In this document: piece after piece, positions 1 through 9,529 of the stretch
Layout: the number at the start of each line of letters is the position of its first letter
Numbering within the stretch: position 1 is the first letter of the stretch
Notes under the pieces: model-generated
Told to the model about the DNA's origin: nothing
Seen by the model: the letters and a program-made list of their open reading frames with translations, nothing else
The model's database searches: none
Translations under genes and position numbers: made by a program
Origin: Akanthomyces muscarius
Taxonomy: Eukaryota > Ascomycota > Sordariomycetes > Hypocreales > Cordycipitaceae
Assembly (NCBI RefSeq): GCF_028009165.1
Contig: NC_079242.1
Span: 3,286,001 to 3,350,000, forward strand
Reading direction: 5' to 3'
DNA: 64,000 bases

Positions 1-686
1 CCATCGAGCATGTCAGGAAGCTCAAGTACTGTCGGGGCATTATCCTAGGAACCTCTGGTCTCGGAAAGGGCCTGGACGACCCCAATCTCTTGCCTGTTTT
101 CAAGGCGATTGCCGATGCCAATCTGCTCGTCTTTCTGCATCCGCACTATGGCCTGCCCAACGAGGTATACGGCCCCCGTAGCGAAGAGTTCGGCCATGTC
201 CTCCCACTGGCGCTGGGTTTCCCCATGGAGACCACCATCGCTGTTGCTCGCATGTACATGGCTGGCGTGTACGATCAAGTGCGCAACCTCCAGATGCTCC
301 TGGCGCACAGCGGCGGCACGCTGCCCTTCCTTGCCGGCCGCATTGAAAGCTGCATTGTACATGATGGATATCTGGTCAAGTCGGGCAAGGCACCCAAGAA
401 CCGCCGCACAATCTGGACTGTGCTGAAAGAGCAAATATATCTCGATGCTGTCATTTACTCCGAGGTTGGACTCCAGGCGGCAATTGCATCGAGCGGAGCA
501 GATAGACTCATGTTTGGCACGGATCATCCATTCTTCCCACCAATTGAAGAGGACGTCCAGGGTCCTTGGGATAGCTCCCGTTTGAATGCCCAGGCCGTAA
601 GCAAAGCCGTTGGACAAGGCTCCAGCGACGCTGCCGCCGTGATGGGCTTGAACGCTGTTCGCGTTTTGAATCTCAAGGCCGAGTAA
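1..686 (+). CDS. Uracil-5-carboxylate decarboxylase-like amidohydrolase (5' end missing)
   Basis: C-terminal 227 residues of a metal-dependent hydrolase of the amidohydrolase-2 (ACMSD-like) family; the reading frame is already open at base 3 and ends with TAA at 684-686. Visible family landmarks are a metal-binding FLHPHYG stretch, an AHSGG active-site histidine and GTDHPFF with the metal/catalytic Asp. From memory, the sequence closely resembles the fungal isoorotate (uracil-5-carboxylate) decarboxylase of Cordyceps/Metarhizium, which decarboxylates 5-carboxyuracil to uracil in the thymidine salvage pathway. The N-terminal metal ligands (HxH) lie outside the window, so completeness cannot be judged. 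The gene converges on the J-domain gene with only 36 bp between stop codons. Alternative: another ACMSD-family decarboxylase (o-pyrocatechuate or gamma-resorcylate type). The IDCase assignment is from remembered similarity, not a search. Confidence 0.85.
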   Translation, partial: IEHVRKLKYCRGIILGTSGLGKGLDDPNLLPVFKAIADANLLVFLHPHYGLPNEVYGPRSEEFGHVLPLALGFPMETTIAVARMYMAGVYDQVRNLQMLLAHSGGTLPFLAGRIESCIVHDGYLVKSGKAPKNRRTIWTVLKEQIYLDAVIYSEVGLQAAIASSGADRLMFGTDHPFFPPIEEDVQGPWDSSRLNAQAVSKAVGQGSSDAAAVMGLNAVRVLNLKAE

Positions 687-722
687 ATAGTCGCTTGTTT
701 CGAATAAAAACCAAAGGTTGTC

Positions 723-1565
723 TCAAGATGCTGCAGTTTGGCGCTGATATGCGATTTCTGCGTCGTAAATGCGCTGCTTGGCTGTAGACATGGTCTGTTG
801 GAGACCTTCCATCACGACATCATGCTCATCTGGCATGTCCTCCTTCTTATTCATATCGGTCAGTGCTTGTCGAGCTCTGAGCTTCTCGCAGACAAGCTCC
901 CAATACATCTTTTTCTCGCCGCCAATATCGACAAGGTAGTCGCCGGGTACATCGATGGCACCATTCGCGGGGCCTTTTCCCTGCTTCTTAAACAGAGGAC
1001 TGGCCTTGACCCGATCCTTGGCCTCCTTGCGCCTGGCCTTTTCCTCCTTCCGCTCCTTAAGTCGGCGGCGCGCCTCCGCCATGTCGTCCATTTCCTGCGC
1101 CGCCGCGGCCTGGCGAACGTTCTCCTCATCTCGCATGCGCTGCAGCTCGGCCAGCCTCTGGCGCTCCTTTTGCAGCATCTCCGTGTCCTGCTGCTGCTTG
1201 GCTTGCTGTTGCTGGCGCGCGGCATTCTCGGCGGCCTCGAGATCGTCGGCGAAGCGCTTGCGCTCCTTGTCCATGGCGTCGCGCTCCTGCTTCCGAAGTA
1301 GCTTGGCCTTCATGGCCGCATCATATGTGGTGCGGGCGCTGTCATCGGACAGGATATCGCGCGCGCGCTCAAAGAGTTCCCATTTCTCTGGGTCAAAGTC
1401 GTCGCCGGCTTTGTCAGGATGGTACATGAGGGAGCGCCTGCGCCAGGCACGGCGGATGTCATCTTTGGCCGTGAGGGCATCGACGCCGAGGAGGTCGTAT
1501 AGATCAACATTCTTTTCGGCGTACTCGGCTGCAAAGCGCAGCACATCTTTGTTGTCGTCGCTCAT
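723..1565 (-). CDS. J-domain protein, Cwf23/DNAJC17-like splicing factor
   Basis: Single-exon gene of 280 residues. An N-terminal J domain (about residues 20-90) carries the HPD tripeptide at 49-51 that stimulates Hsp70 ATPase. It is followed by a long, highly charged Arg/Lys/Glu/Gln-rich helix (about 95-200), then a short C-terminal tail. Length and architecture fit fungal Cwf23 and human DNAJC17, spliceosome-associated J proteins, but no RRM of the DNAJC17 type can be seen at the C-terminus. I start at the ATG at 1563-1565 because the J domain begins soon after it; an open extension of 89 codons upstream looks non-conserved. It is divergent from guanine deaminase and convergent with the upstream amidohydrolase. 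The J domain is certain; the splicing role is inferred from architecture. Confidence 0.8.
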   Translation of the reverse strand: MSDDNKDVLRFAAEYAEKNVDLYDLLGVDALTAKDDIRRAWRRRSLMYHPDKAGDDFDPEKWELFERARDILSDDSARTTYDAAMKAKLLRKQERDAMDKERKRFADDLEAAENAARQQQQAKQQQDTEMLQKERQRLAELQRMRDEENVRQAAAAQEMDDMAEARRRLKERKEEKARRKEAKDRVKASPLFKKQGKGPANGAIDVPGDYLVDIGGEKKMYWELVCEKLRARQALTDMNKKEDMPDEHDVVMEGLQQTMSTAKQRIYDAEIAYQRQTAAS

Positions 1566-2125
1566 GATGGTTTGGCGGTGAAAATTCTTCGGGTGGAACA
1601 GGCAGCAGCGACGGTACTCCGAAACTAATCTCAGAATTCTACCGCAGACAAACTCGTGCAAGGCTCCAGCAGCACCTTGTGTGAATTTAGGTTGAAGATG
1701 CGTTTCTGCGTTGGCGATGTCGTGCGGAAATGATGCTGGATATTGAAAACGCGGGCCTTGCAGTTGCCTCCACGTGACGCTACAGCGCTGAAGGTCCGCC
1801 GTTGCACATCCGGGCAGGGACTTTGGCGCCACTGTTCAGGCAACAGCTCCACCGTATCGATCTTGTCTTGAATGGTGTCTGGCACTTTGTGCTTTATTGC
1901 GCCCGCATTTCAATATCCTCATTAGATGAATAAAATCCGATTTTTCGACTGAATAGCCTAGACTGAGCTTGGTTTAGAAACAAGGCTGCCCATCGTAACT
2001 GGCGACCAAAATGGTAAGATGTGTTACCCCACCACAAGTCACTCGGTCCTTTACGAGCATCTCCTCTCGCAATCGTCAGAGCCTGCTTTTGATCACAACA
2101 TGAGCTGCAAACCAAGAAAATAAGA
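1566..2125. promoter_or_regulatory. Divergent intergenic region, J-domain gene / guanine deaminase
   Basis: 560 bp between two start codons pointing apart, so it must hold both promoters. I see no obvious TATA box or recognised binding-site cluster. Confidence 0.5.
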
Positions 2126-3493
2126 ATGCCGAAATCTAGCCTACAAAAAGCCTTCTATGGCACTGTTATTCATTCCGAAGGCTTGAAGAAAATTTCCATC
2201 CTCGAAAATGCCTTGTTGGTGGTCGACGGCCGCGGTACCATCGCCGCTCTCGAAGCAGACGTGCAGAAAGAAAAAGTCTCCGAAAAACTCGAAGCCCTCA
2301 ATGCTTCCGAGCTCAGCTTCACTGAAATAAAAAAAGGACAGTTCATCATGCCTGGTTTCGTTGATACACATAACCATGCGCCGCAGTGGCTTCATCGCGG
2401 CCAGGGCCAGGGCCTCCATATCCTCGAATGGCTTAATCAAGTTGCCTTTCATAATGAGTCTCTATTCAAAGATCCTAATCACGCAAGACGAGTATATCCC
2501 ATGGTCGTCAAAGGAATGCTTCGTCAAGGCGTCACGACTGCGAGCTACTATGGTTCCCTGCACGGCGCGGCCACCAAAATCCTGGCCGACGTCTGCTTGG
2601 AGATGGGCCAGCGGGCACTCATCGGGAAATGCAACATGGCCCGAAACGCACCGGATTTCTACGTCGATGCGAGTGTCGCCGAATCATTGCAGGTCACGCG
2701 CGACTGTATAAAGCACATCAAGGACCTCGATCTCAAAGGCGAACTCATTCGCCACGTCTTGACGCCGCGCTTCGCCATTTGCTGCGATGAGACTCTGCTA
2801 GAGGGACTCGGCGAGATTGTCAAGGAACACCCGACCATGGCTATCCAAACACACTTTGACGAATCCGAGCAGGAAAAGAACTTTACCATGACACTGTTCC
2901 CGCAATTTACCAACGAGGCGGACCTGTACGAAAAGTTCAACCTCCTCAACGAACGCTCCATCCTGGCCCACTGCACCATCATGACGCCCTACGAGACGCA
3001 GCGGCTGCAGCAGCTCGACTGTGGCGTGGCGCACTGCCCTACGTCCAATATGACGGTTGGCGGCGGCTTCATGGCCGCGCCCATCAAGGACTTTCTTCGC
3101 CGCGGCATGAAGGTCGGCTTGGGCACGGATTCCGGCGGCGGCTACTCCATCTCCATGCTCAATGCGATGCGCCACTCTTTGATCAACTCCTTTGCGCGTG
3201 ACTTCCTGGATGCGCGCGACGGCAGCGCTGCGATAACGATGGAAGAGGCATTCCACATGGCCACAATCGGTGGTGCTCGTGTTGTCGGTTTTGGCGAAGA
3301 GGTTGGAGACTTTCGGGTTGGTAAACAGTTCGATGCACTCCTAGTTGATATAAGCGAGGCAAGAGGTGGAATTACGGCACCGCTCGAAGACGTCGATGCC
3401 TTGCGAACGATGCTGGAGAAGTTCATCATGACAGGTGATGACCGAAACATAGCCCAAGTCTATGTTCGGGGCCGTCTTGTGCATCATTGCTGA
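2126..3493 (+). CDS. Guanine deaminase
   Basis: Intronless, 455 residues, ATG at 2126 directly after an A-rich leader. It catalyses hydrolytic deamination of guanine to xanthine, the entry of guanine into purine catabolism; it is expected to be cytosolic and zinc dependent. Motifs of the amidohydrolase TIM barrel in order: PGFVDTHNHAPQ at 76-87 (HxH zinc ligands plus the substrate-contacting APQ characteristic of guanine deaminases), TPRFA at 213-217, HFDE at 243-246 (zinc His and catalytic Glu region), AHC at 281-283, and GTDSGGG at 333-339 (catalytic/zinc Asp). Length matches yeast and human guanine deaminase (about 450-490). The usual isoleucine in the HxH motif is Asn here. It lies between two other nucleobase-related genes (the amidohydrolase at 1-686 and the transporter at 4704), which fits a role in salvage. 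Confidence 0.93.
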   Translation: MPKSSLQKAFYGTVIHSEGLKKISILENALLVVDGRGTIAALEADVQKEKVSEKLEALNASELSFTEIKKGQFIMPGFVDTHNHAPQWLHRGQGQGLHILEWLNQVAFHNESLFKDPNHARRVYPMVVKGMLRQGVTTASYYGSLHGAATKILADVCLEMGQRALIGKCNMARNAPDFYVDASVAESLQVTRDCIKHIKDLDLKGELIRHVLTPRFAICCDETLLEGLGEIVKEHPTMAIQTHFDESEQEKNFTMTLFPQFTNEADLYEKFNLLNERSILAHCTIMTPYETQRLQQLDCGVAHCPTSNMTVGGGFMAAPIKDFLRRGMKVGLGTDSGGGYSISMLNAMRHSLINSFARDFLDARDGSAAITMEEAFHMATIGGARVVGFGEEVGDFRVGKQFDALLVDISEARGGITAPLEDVDALRTMLEKFIMTGDDRNIAQVYVRGRLVHHC

Positions 3494-4703
3494 GTTTATA
3501 CTCGTGCACCTATATCAGCCAATATATACCGTACCTTTGCTGTTTGATAAGCAAAAACGATCGACAACGCCATTGTGACTGTAGCAGAAACATATCATCT
3601 ATCGTCTTGTGTAACAGTTCTCTGCAACAGTCCTCGTTTCCGTGTCTAACACTACCCCTCAACTACAGAAATCATACTGTAGAGGTGATAAAGACGGGAA
3701 AGAGTTATGACCATCACGACGTGGCATCCTGTTTTTTCCTAAATGGTAGAAAAATCCAGAGAGAAAAAAAGAACTTTGGTAAACAGCTGCCGAGTGTTAT
3801 GCTAGAGACTGCCGCGGCTTGTAATACCTGGTGAAACGGGAAGGGTCAGCATGAGCTCTTATGGGAAGGCTCAATGCTATTTCTATCCGGCGCGCGTCAA
3901 GTCTCACCCGTCGGCAACTTTTGCGGCCCATTCTCCGTCAAAGACCCGAGACCAGACGGTTGTACAAGATGTTCGCCGCGTCATCGACTGTGTTCAATGA
4001 CCAGGTCTCCAAAATCGTTTTTTGCTTCTGCAACGTCTTGTAGTGGGCAAGCGGGATAGCCTGCTGTGGCGTGACATCTGCCCACCATTTATAGGGAGCC
4101 ACGGGTACACGCTTCTAGGGCTGCCAGCGAGCTTTTACAGGGGCTTGTTGAAGCTCTCCTGCTTGGTGCAGCCCCGGCTGTGGAGAAAGGCCCCAGCCCC
4201 GCCCCGTCGCCTGCCAGCTGCCAGTCAACGGCTGACCTCAGCGCCCGAAGAGTCCGGCGACGACCCTCCGCAAAAGTCACAGGGTCCCATCGGGGGGGTG
4301 TGGGTGTGGGCGTCCTCGAGTCCTCGACCACTAGATCTCGTGGCCCGGCGCTTTGCACTCCGATTCATCATCAGCTTTATTAGCATCTCGAACCGTCCGC
4401 ATCAAAAGGCCCATCTACTCTCAATCGGAGCTTGGTTGACGTGGAAAGGGGCTTTCTGCTTCCCCCTTCTTGCCTCCTCGGCTCTCCACACACGGCAATC
4501 GACGTTTTGGCTGCCGCCGCAAGCGGAGCGACACCATTCAGCGCGGACCGGCGCAAAAGCACCCCAGCGGCAATCGACTTCCTTCTTACCCGACGGTCGC
4601 CTCATCTTATATCTAGATACATCTGCAGCCCTCGATCGAGCCCTCGATTTCGAATTTCTTTCCCACGCAACGCTTGCGGGAGCACATCTCCTTGTCGCAC
4701 GCC
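3494..4703. other. Intergenic region upstream of nucleoside transporter
   Basis: About 1.2 kb: the 3' end of the guanine deaminase transcript and the promoter/leader of the transporter. No conserved ORF seen. The last 500 bp are C-rich with pyrimidine runs, typical of fungal promoters and leaders. Confidence 0.5.
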
Positions 4704-6245
4704 ATGAAAAACTCCCGCAGAGTATTGCCCCGACGCGGGTCGTCACACTCGGCAGAGTACGAGCCCTTGAACGGCCCCGACGTGCCGACCGAGATGCATC
4801 CCGGCGCCATCATCGAGGACGAGTACGACGACGGCAGCAGCGGTGCGCAGGACGACTCGTTGCCGCCCTTTTCGTGGGTCGACTATGGCGTGTTTGGCTT
4901 CATCGGCATGGCCATGCTCTGGGCGTGGTAAGCAACCCCCTTCCCGTCTTCTTCCTCGGCACGAGCTTCTCGCAGCGCGTTGCTAACCCGTCATGTGGCA
5001 CGATGTAGGAACATGTTCCTCGCCGCCGCGCCATACTTTGCCTCCCGCTTCCAGGGCAGTCCCTGGATCGAGACCAATTTCCAGCCCACCATCATGACCG
5101 TCTCGACGGCGACCAGCCTCGCCACCGTCCTCGTCCTGACCAAGATCCAGCGCACCGCGTCGTATCCGTTCCGCATCGGCTGCGGCCTCGTCGTCAACGT
5201 CGCCACTTTCGCGCTGCTCACAGCCTCGACGGCCCTGGTCCTCGGCGCCTCGCCGCGCGCCTACTTTGCATTTGTGCTCGCCATGGTCGCCGCCACGTCC
5301 GTCGCCACCGGCCTGCTGCAGAACGGCGCCCTCGCCTTCGCCGCCAGCTTCGGCCGTCCCGAGTACATGCAGGCGCTCGTCACGGGCCAGAGCGTCGCGG
5401 GCATCCTGCCGGCGCTGTCCGAGGTGCTCAGCGTGCTGCTGTTTCCGTCGCACACGGAGCGGAGCGGTGCCGCTGCCGCCGCCGCCGCGGAGGGCAAGAC
5501 GTCGGCCTTTGTCTACTTTCTCGCCGCCGTCGTCATATCCGTCGTGGCCATTGCCGCCCTGGTCCCTCTGGTGCGGCACCACAACCGCAACGTGGAGTAC
5601 CGCATTGTGCACCAAGACGAAATCACCGTCAGCAATGCCGACAATGATGTCCAGCCCGGCGCCCGCAAGGTCGTCCCCATGCGCGTGCTCTTCAGTAAGC
5701 TGCGCTGGCTGGCCCTCGGCATCATCCTCGTCTTCACCACCACCATCATGTTCTTCCCCGTCTTCACCGCCAAGATCCGCTCCGTGCAGGAGCCCGCCGA
5801 GCGCTGGCAGGGCGGCCTCTTTGCCCCCGACGCCTTCATCCCGCTCGCCTTTTTCTTCTGGAACCTCGGCGACTTTACCGGTCGTCTCTCCACCGCCCTG
5901 TCCGGCGCCCGTGGCGGCGGTGGCCTCGGCGCCAACTCGGCCCACGGCGGCCGCCCCAAGCTGCTCTTCAAATTCGCGGCGCTGCGCATCGTCCAGCTCC
6001 CGCTGTACCTGCTCTGCAACATTGGCAACCGCGGCGCCGCGGTCCCGTCGGACCTATTCTACCTGTTTGTCGTGCAGGTGCCCTTTGGCTTCACCAACGG
6101 CTGGCTGTGCTCGCGGCTGATGACGTCGGCGGGCAGCTGGGTCGATCCGGGCGAGCGCGAGGCGGCGGGCGGCTTCATGGGTCTGTGTCTGATTATTGGT
6201 CTCGCGGCCGGTAGCTTGCTGAGCTTTTCTGTCGCAGGCATCTAA
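4704..6245 (+). CDS. Equilibrative nucleoside transporter (ENT/SLC29, Fun26-like)
   Basis: Two exons, 4704-4927 and 5009-6245, giving 486 residues. The 81-bp intron has a GTAAGC donor, a TGCTAAC branch site at 4981-4987 and a TAG acceptor. Splicing restores a Trp codon in AWNMFLAAAPYF, the signature of ENT transmembrane segment 1. The protein has an acidic cytoplasmic N-terminus (residues 1-60), then about 11 hydrophobic segments with a polar loop between segments 6 and 7 (roughly residues 210-235). The C-terminal part contains a W-N-LGDFTGR stretch matching the conserved ENT segment 8. The yeast homologue Fun26 moves nucleosides and nucleobases across the vacuolar membrane; plasma-membrane location is an alternative. 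It follows guanine deaminase on the same strand and converges on IPK1. Start chosen as the first ATG; an upstream in-frame TTG is ignored. Confidence 0.9.
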
Positions 6246-6637
6246 GAGCCTAAAGGTTTTCCTCCAGATCTGGCATTTTACGTAAACATTGCATACCCAA
6301 CAGCGTGCATTATTATATGACGCTTGAAGGAAGGAGCCGCCTTGCTTCTTGTTCTATAACGATTATTATTATTATGAAGCTAATGTAAATTTATTCCGAA
6401 TATAATTTTTCTAAAAGAGGGGGCAAATCAGGAAGACACGAAGAAGCAGCAAAATTAACTCCTGATGATTGGCAAATGTCAAGCGCTCCGATCCAATGTA
6501 AACGAGCCCATGTCTCCGTGTATTATGAGTGCAGTGCAAAACGAGCATAATCTCTGTATAAGTTTCTGTCCTGTGGTACCTCTAGCCATGATCTTCATAA
6601 TGCGAGTGTGTGTGTATGTGCGTATGTGGCGTGTTGA
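6246..6637. other. Convergent 3' intergenic region
   Basis: 392 bp between the transporter and IPK1 stop codons, AT-rich, with TTATTATTATTA-like stretches near 6360-6375 that could serve polyadenylation on either strand. A TG/GT-rich run lies at 6605-6635. Confidence 0.4.
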
Positions 6638-8212
6638 TTAGTAGGGCGGTGGGTGGTGTGGGTTAATAGGCGTCGCGTCGCCACCATCATATGGCTGTAA
6701 CTTTGCCCGCAGCGAGGCAGTTTCTGCCACATGTGTGTATACATGTCTTTCAGCGGCATATCCGTTGGTGGGCCGGTTTGCATCGGCATCTAGCAGCTGT
6801 ATGACGTCAGTCGCGCCGGTTGAGAAGAGTCTCGGCTTCCACTCGAGCAAGCACAGCGTCGGCGGGTAATAGTAGACGCCATCGCAAAGGATCCAATCCG
6901 CCGTGTAGAATCCTCCGTCAATGAGGGCTTGCTCGGTGCCGCGCCAGTGCTGGATCTTGGTGTGAGGGTCTTTCCAATCCAAGTCACCGAGGCGGATCTT
7001 GATGTCCTCTGCGCTGCGGGCAGCCGCGTCCTTGGGAATCAGCGCAAAGCACGTGCAGTCACGAATCGTCATAGCAATGCCAAACTTTTCGTCTTCTGGG
7101 ATGGCTTTCAGCGGGCCCGTCGTGTCCAACTCCTCTTGCTGCGCGCGCAGGTCATCCAAGAACGGGTCGTGCAGGAGAAGCTCCAGCGAGGTCTGGAGGT
7201 GCTCCCGCTCCGGTGCATCAATCAACTGCGGCGCGATGCGAAAGGGCGACGACACAGCGGGCGGCGGCGGCTCATCGTCCACCAGTGCCAACGGGCATGG
7301 CTTGCGCTCGGGAGTGAACAGGCCAGTGCCGGTGACTGGCCTGGTCAGCTTGCGCTGGAGCTCAAGAGCGCACTGCCGGCAACGGACGGCACGGGCCGGG
7401 GCGCTGCGTGACTGTGAGAGCCACTTAGGCTTAAACTCGACGAGAATGCGCGGCGCCGGGGCCTTGGTATCGGGGCGCATGTCCTCGATCAGGAGGCCCC
7501 AGTCCGACTGGCCAACAAAGGAGCCGCGGAACTTGGCCTTGCGGGTATGGTCGAGTTCCTGGAGGAGGCGGTTGAGCTCGTCGATGATGCCCGAGCTGCG
7601 AAGGATGACGAGCTCTTGGTGGATGGCATTATTGCCGAGAAGCGGGCGGATGGCGGTCTGGTAGAACTTTTGCTGAAAGAGGTAGTTGTACGCGGTGGGC
7701 TGGCCGAGTGCTGGAACCTTGGCCACTCGTAGCAGCAGGCCTGCGTGGAGCTCGTTAGCTTGAATTTCTTTGTTACGGGAAGCAGGAGACGCTTAAAATA
7801 GCCGTTTACCCTTGAAATTTTGATCTGATAAGCCATGCTGGGGGACTTTGATCTCAAAGACGGCGTTGGCTGCGCCCTCACCGACGAACGCGACAGGCTT
7901 GGAGCCCCTGGGCAGGTGCTTGAAGTGCTTTTGCCACATTTCATCACCGTGGAGAGGGTAGTTTGCTGCTGCCGCTGCCGGTGTTTCTACCGCCAGTAAA
8001 CTGGCCGCCAAGAAGCCAACATGGTTTGCCTGCTGCTGGTCTGGGAAGGCAGGAGTCGAAGCAGCAGGATTCGCTGCAGGATGATGAGCCCTGGCGACCT
8101 CGATCGGAGGGGCAACCGGGGGGTCGGCCTTGGACTGGTGCTGATGCTGCGCCGCCTCTGTGTAACCCTGGTCGGGCCCCGGTTCACGTTGTGGCAGCTC
8201 GGACAGGGCCAT
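6638..8212 (-). CDS. IPK1: Inositol-pentakisphosphate 2-kinase
   Basis: Two exons on the minus strand, 8212-7810 and 7740-6638, giving 501 residues. The 69-bp intron has a GTAAAC donor, a GCTAAC branch and a GCAG acceptor, and the join restores GLLLRVAK, the conserved N-lobe strand. The enzyme phosphorylates inositol pentakisphosphate at the 2-position to make IP6 (phytate), needed for mRNA export and phosphate signalling; it is usually nuclear. Landmarks: a WGLLIEDMR strand near 215-223, the IPK1 motif VEFKPKWL at about 235-242 (usually E-I/F-K-P-K), a CRQC pair at about 255/258 in the zinc-binding insertion, and a late LEWKPRL strand. The Pro/Ala/Gln-rich first 80 residues are not conserved in type and may be disordered. 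The start is the first ATG of the open frame; a later one is possible. Confidence 0.85.
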
Positions 8213-9529
8213 GATTGGGGCGGCGAGGGCGAGGCCTTAATTTTTTCTCACAAGGGGGGGGTGTGGTGGTGCTGGTGGTGGTGGTGTATGCAGGCGCGAG
8301 ATGCAAGGCACTGTCACAGAGGTGGGTTGGGGCTCCCAGCGGCGGCAGCAATAGGTCAGGTGGGAGGGCGCTCGGTGGCTTGCATGCTCGATATGAGATG
8401 GAATATTCTGCGAAATATGAAAGATGATGCGTCTTTTGAGAGGGCGGGACGAAGGCGAACGGGCAGGAGCATGAGGTCTGCTGGGCGGCGTCGGAGGAAG
8501 AAAAGTCTATCTTGGTGATGGGCATCGTCAAATGTGTGGAGGCATCCATCTGCTCTGGGCTCTGGGCTCTGGGGAAGTGGGCTTCACTCGAGTCGCGGCG
8601 CCCCGAGGAAGGTGCCATGTGCGGCCACTAATCATCAGCATACTAGGGCGCACACAACGCTACCTGAGGTAGGTAGGTAGCATTCGACGGAGTATGTGTA
8701 ACGCTTTGCACCCAAGACAAGATTGTGTAACAGCTCTGGCTCTATTACTGGGTATATACTCAGTATGCATGTAGCATTTACGAAGCAAGAATGCGCATCA
8801 AGGTGTGTCAACGTTGACAGGCTCCGGCTTCGTGGTACGACACGGCGCGCCGATTCCAGCTCGTCACAGCCAACTAGACAAGTTGACAACTATCGTGAAA
8901 AAAGGGCCAGTGGTATCTCCAAATAGCCGCCCTGGATACAAATTAGCGCAAGACAGCTAGCCAGCCAGCCAGCCCCGACCAAGCTCGTGATCACAACACG
9001 CTGTGTTTACCTCGGCCAGACGGATATGCGGGGGTGGTGACAGCGTTGCATCCAAGAATCCAAGCAAAGGGAGATGCGTGTATGGCTGCAGGCCGAACGC
9101 TCCATTGTTGGCGGCGTGCTCGACGTGGTCGTGCAAGCAGAATATACCTAAACATGGAGCTATTATGCTGCAAGTGCGGCTGGCGAATATGTGACAAGAC
9201 AAGGCGCCACTATAAAAGAAAGAGATACTTCAGCTACATGTTCACAAGTCCAAATTATTGAAGAGCTCTCTAAGTTTTTGCGGTTTAATTTTCCTTCTCT
9301 TTCTTCTTACTTTGATTTCCACTCACAGTGATTTATATGTACTTTTTTTTACTTTTTTTTACTTTTTTTTTTTACCACGTTCCCGGCCGGCCAGGCGTTA
9401 CGAAGGGCCACGCCGCCCGACGACGACTGACGACGAATTTACTCGGTCTTGCAGAAATTATCTATAATTTATTCATAGCAGTCCCTTTTTTCCCGAGCAT
9501 TAAGAAAGCCCTTCCACTCGTCAAAATTT
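8213..9529. other. Intergenic region upstream of IPK1 and downstream of F-box-like locus
   Basis: About 1.3 kb without a supportable gene. It contains the IPK1 promoter, a G/T-rich run (8258-8290), short GGTA tandem copies near 8665-8681, CCAG tandem copies near 8958-8975, and the decamer repeat listed separately at 9341-9373. Confidence 0.5.
9341..9373. repeat. Tandem ACTTTTTTTT decamer, three copies
   Basis: Three consecutive copies of A-C-T8, the last running on into three more T. Simple-sequence repeat in noncoding DNA. Confidence 0.9.

Noticed and set aside
1566..1832. 89-codon N-terminal extension of the J-domain protein
   Set aside because: No conserved sequence, and J-domain proteins of this type begin shortly before the J domain; the region is better explained as divergent promoter.
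4983..5945. 320-codon minus-strand frame over the nucleoside transporter
   Set aside because: Shadow of a GC-rich coding strand; its translation is Gly/Glu/Arg repeat-like, while the sense frame gives a full ENT protein.
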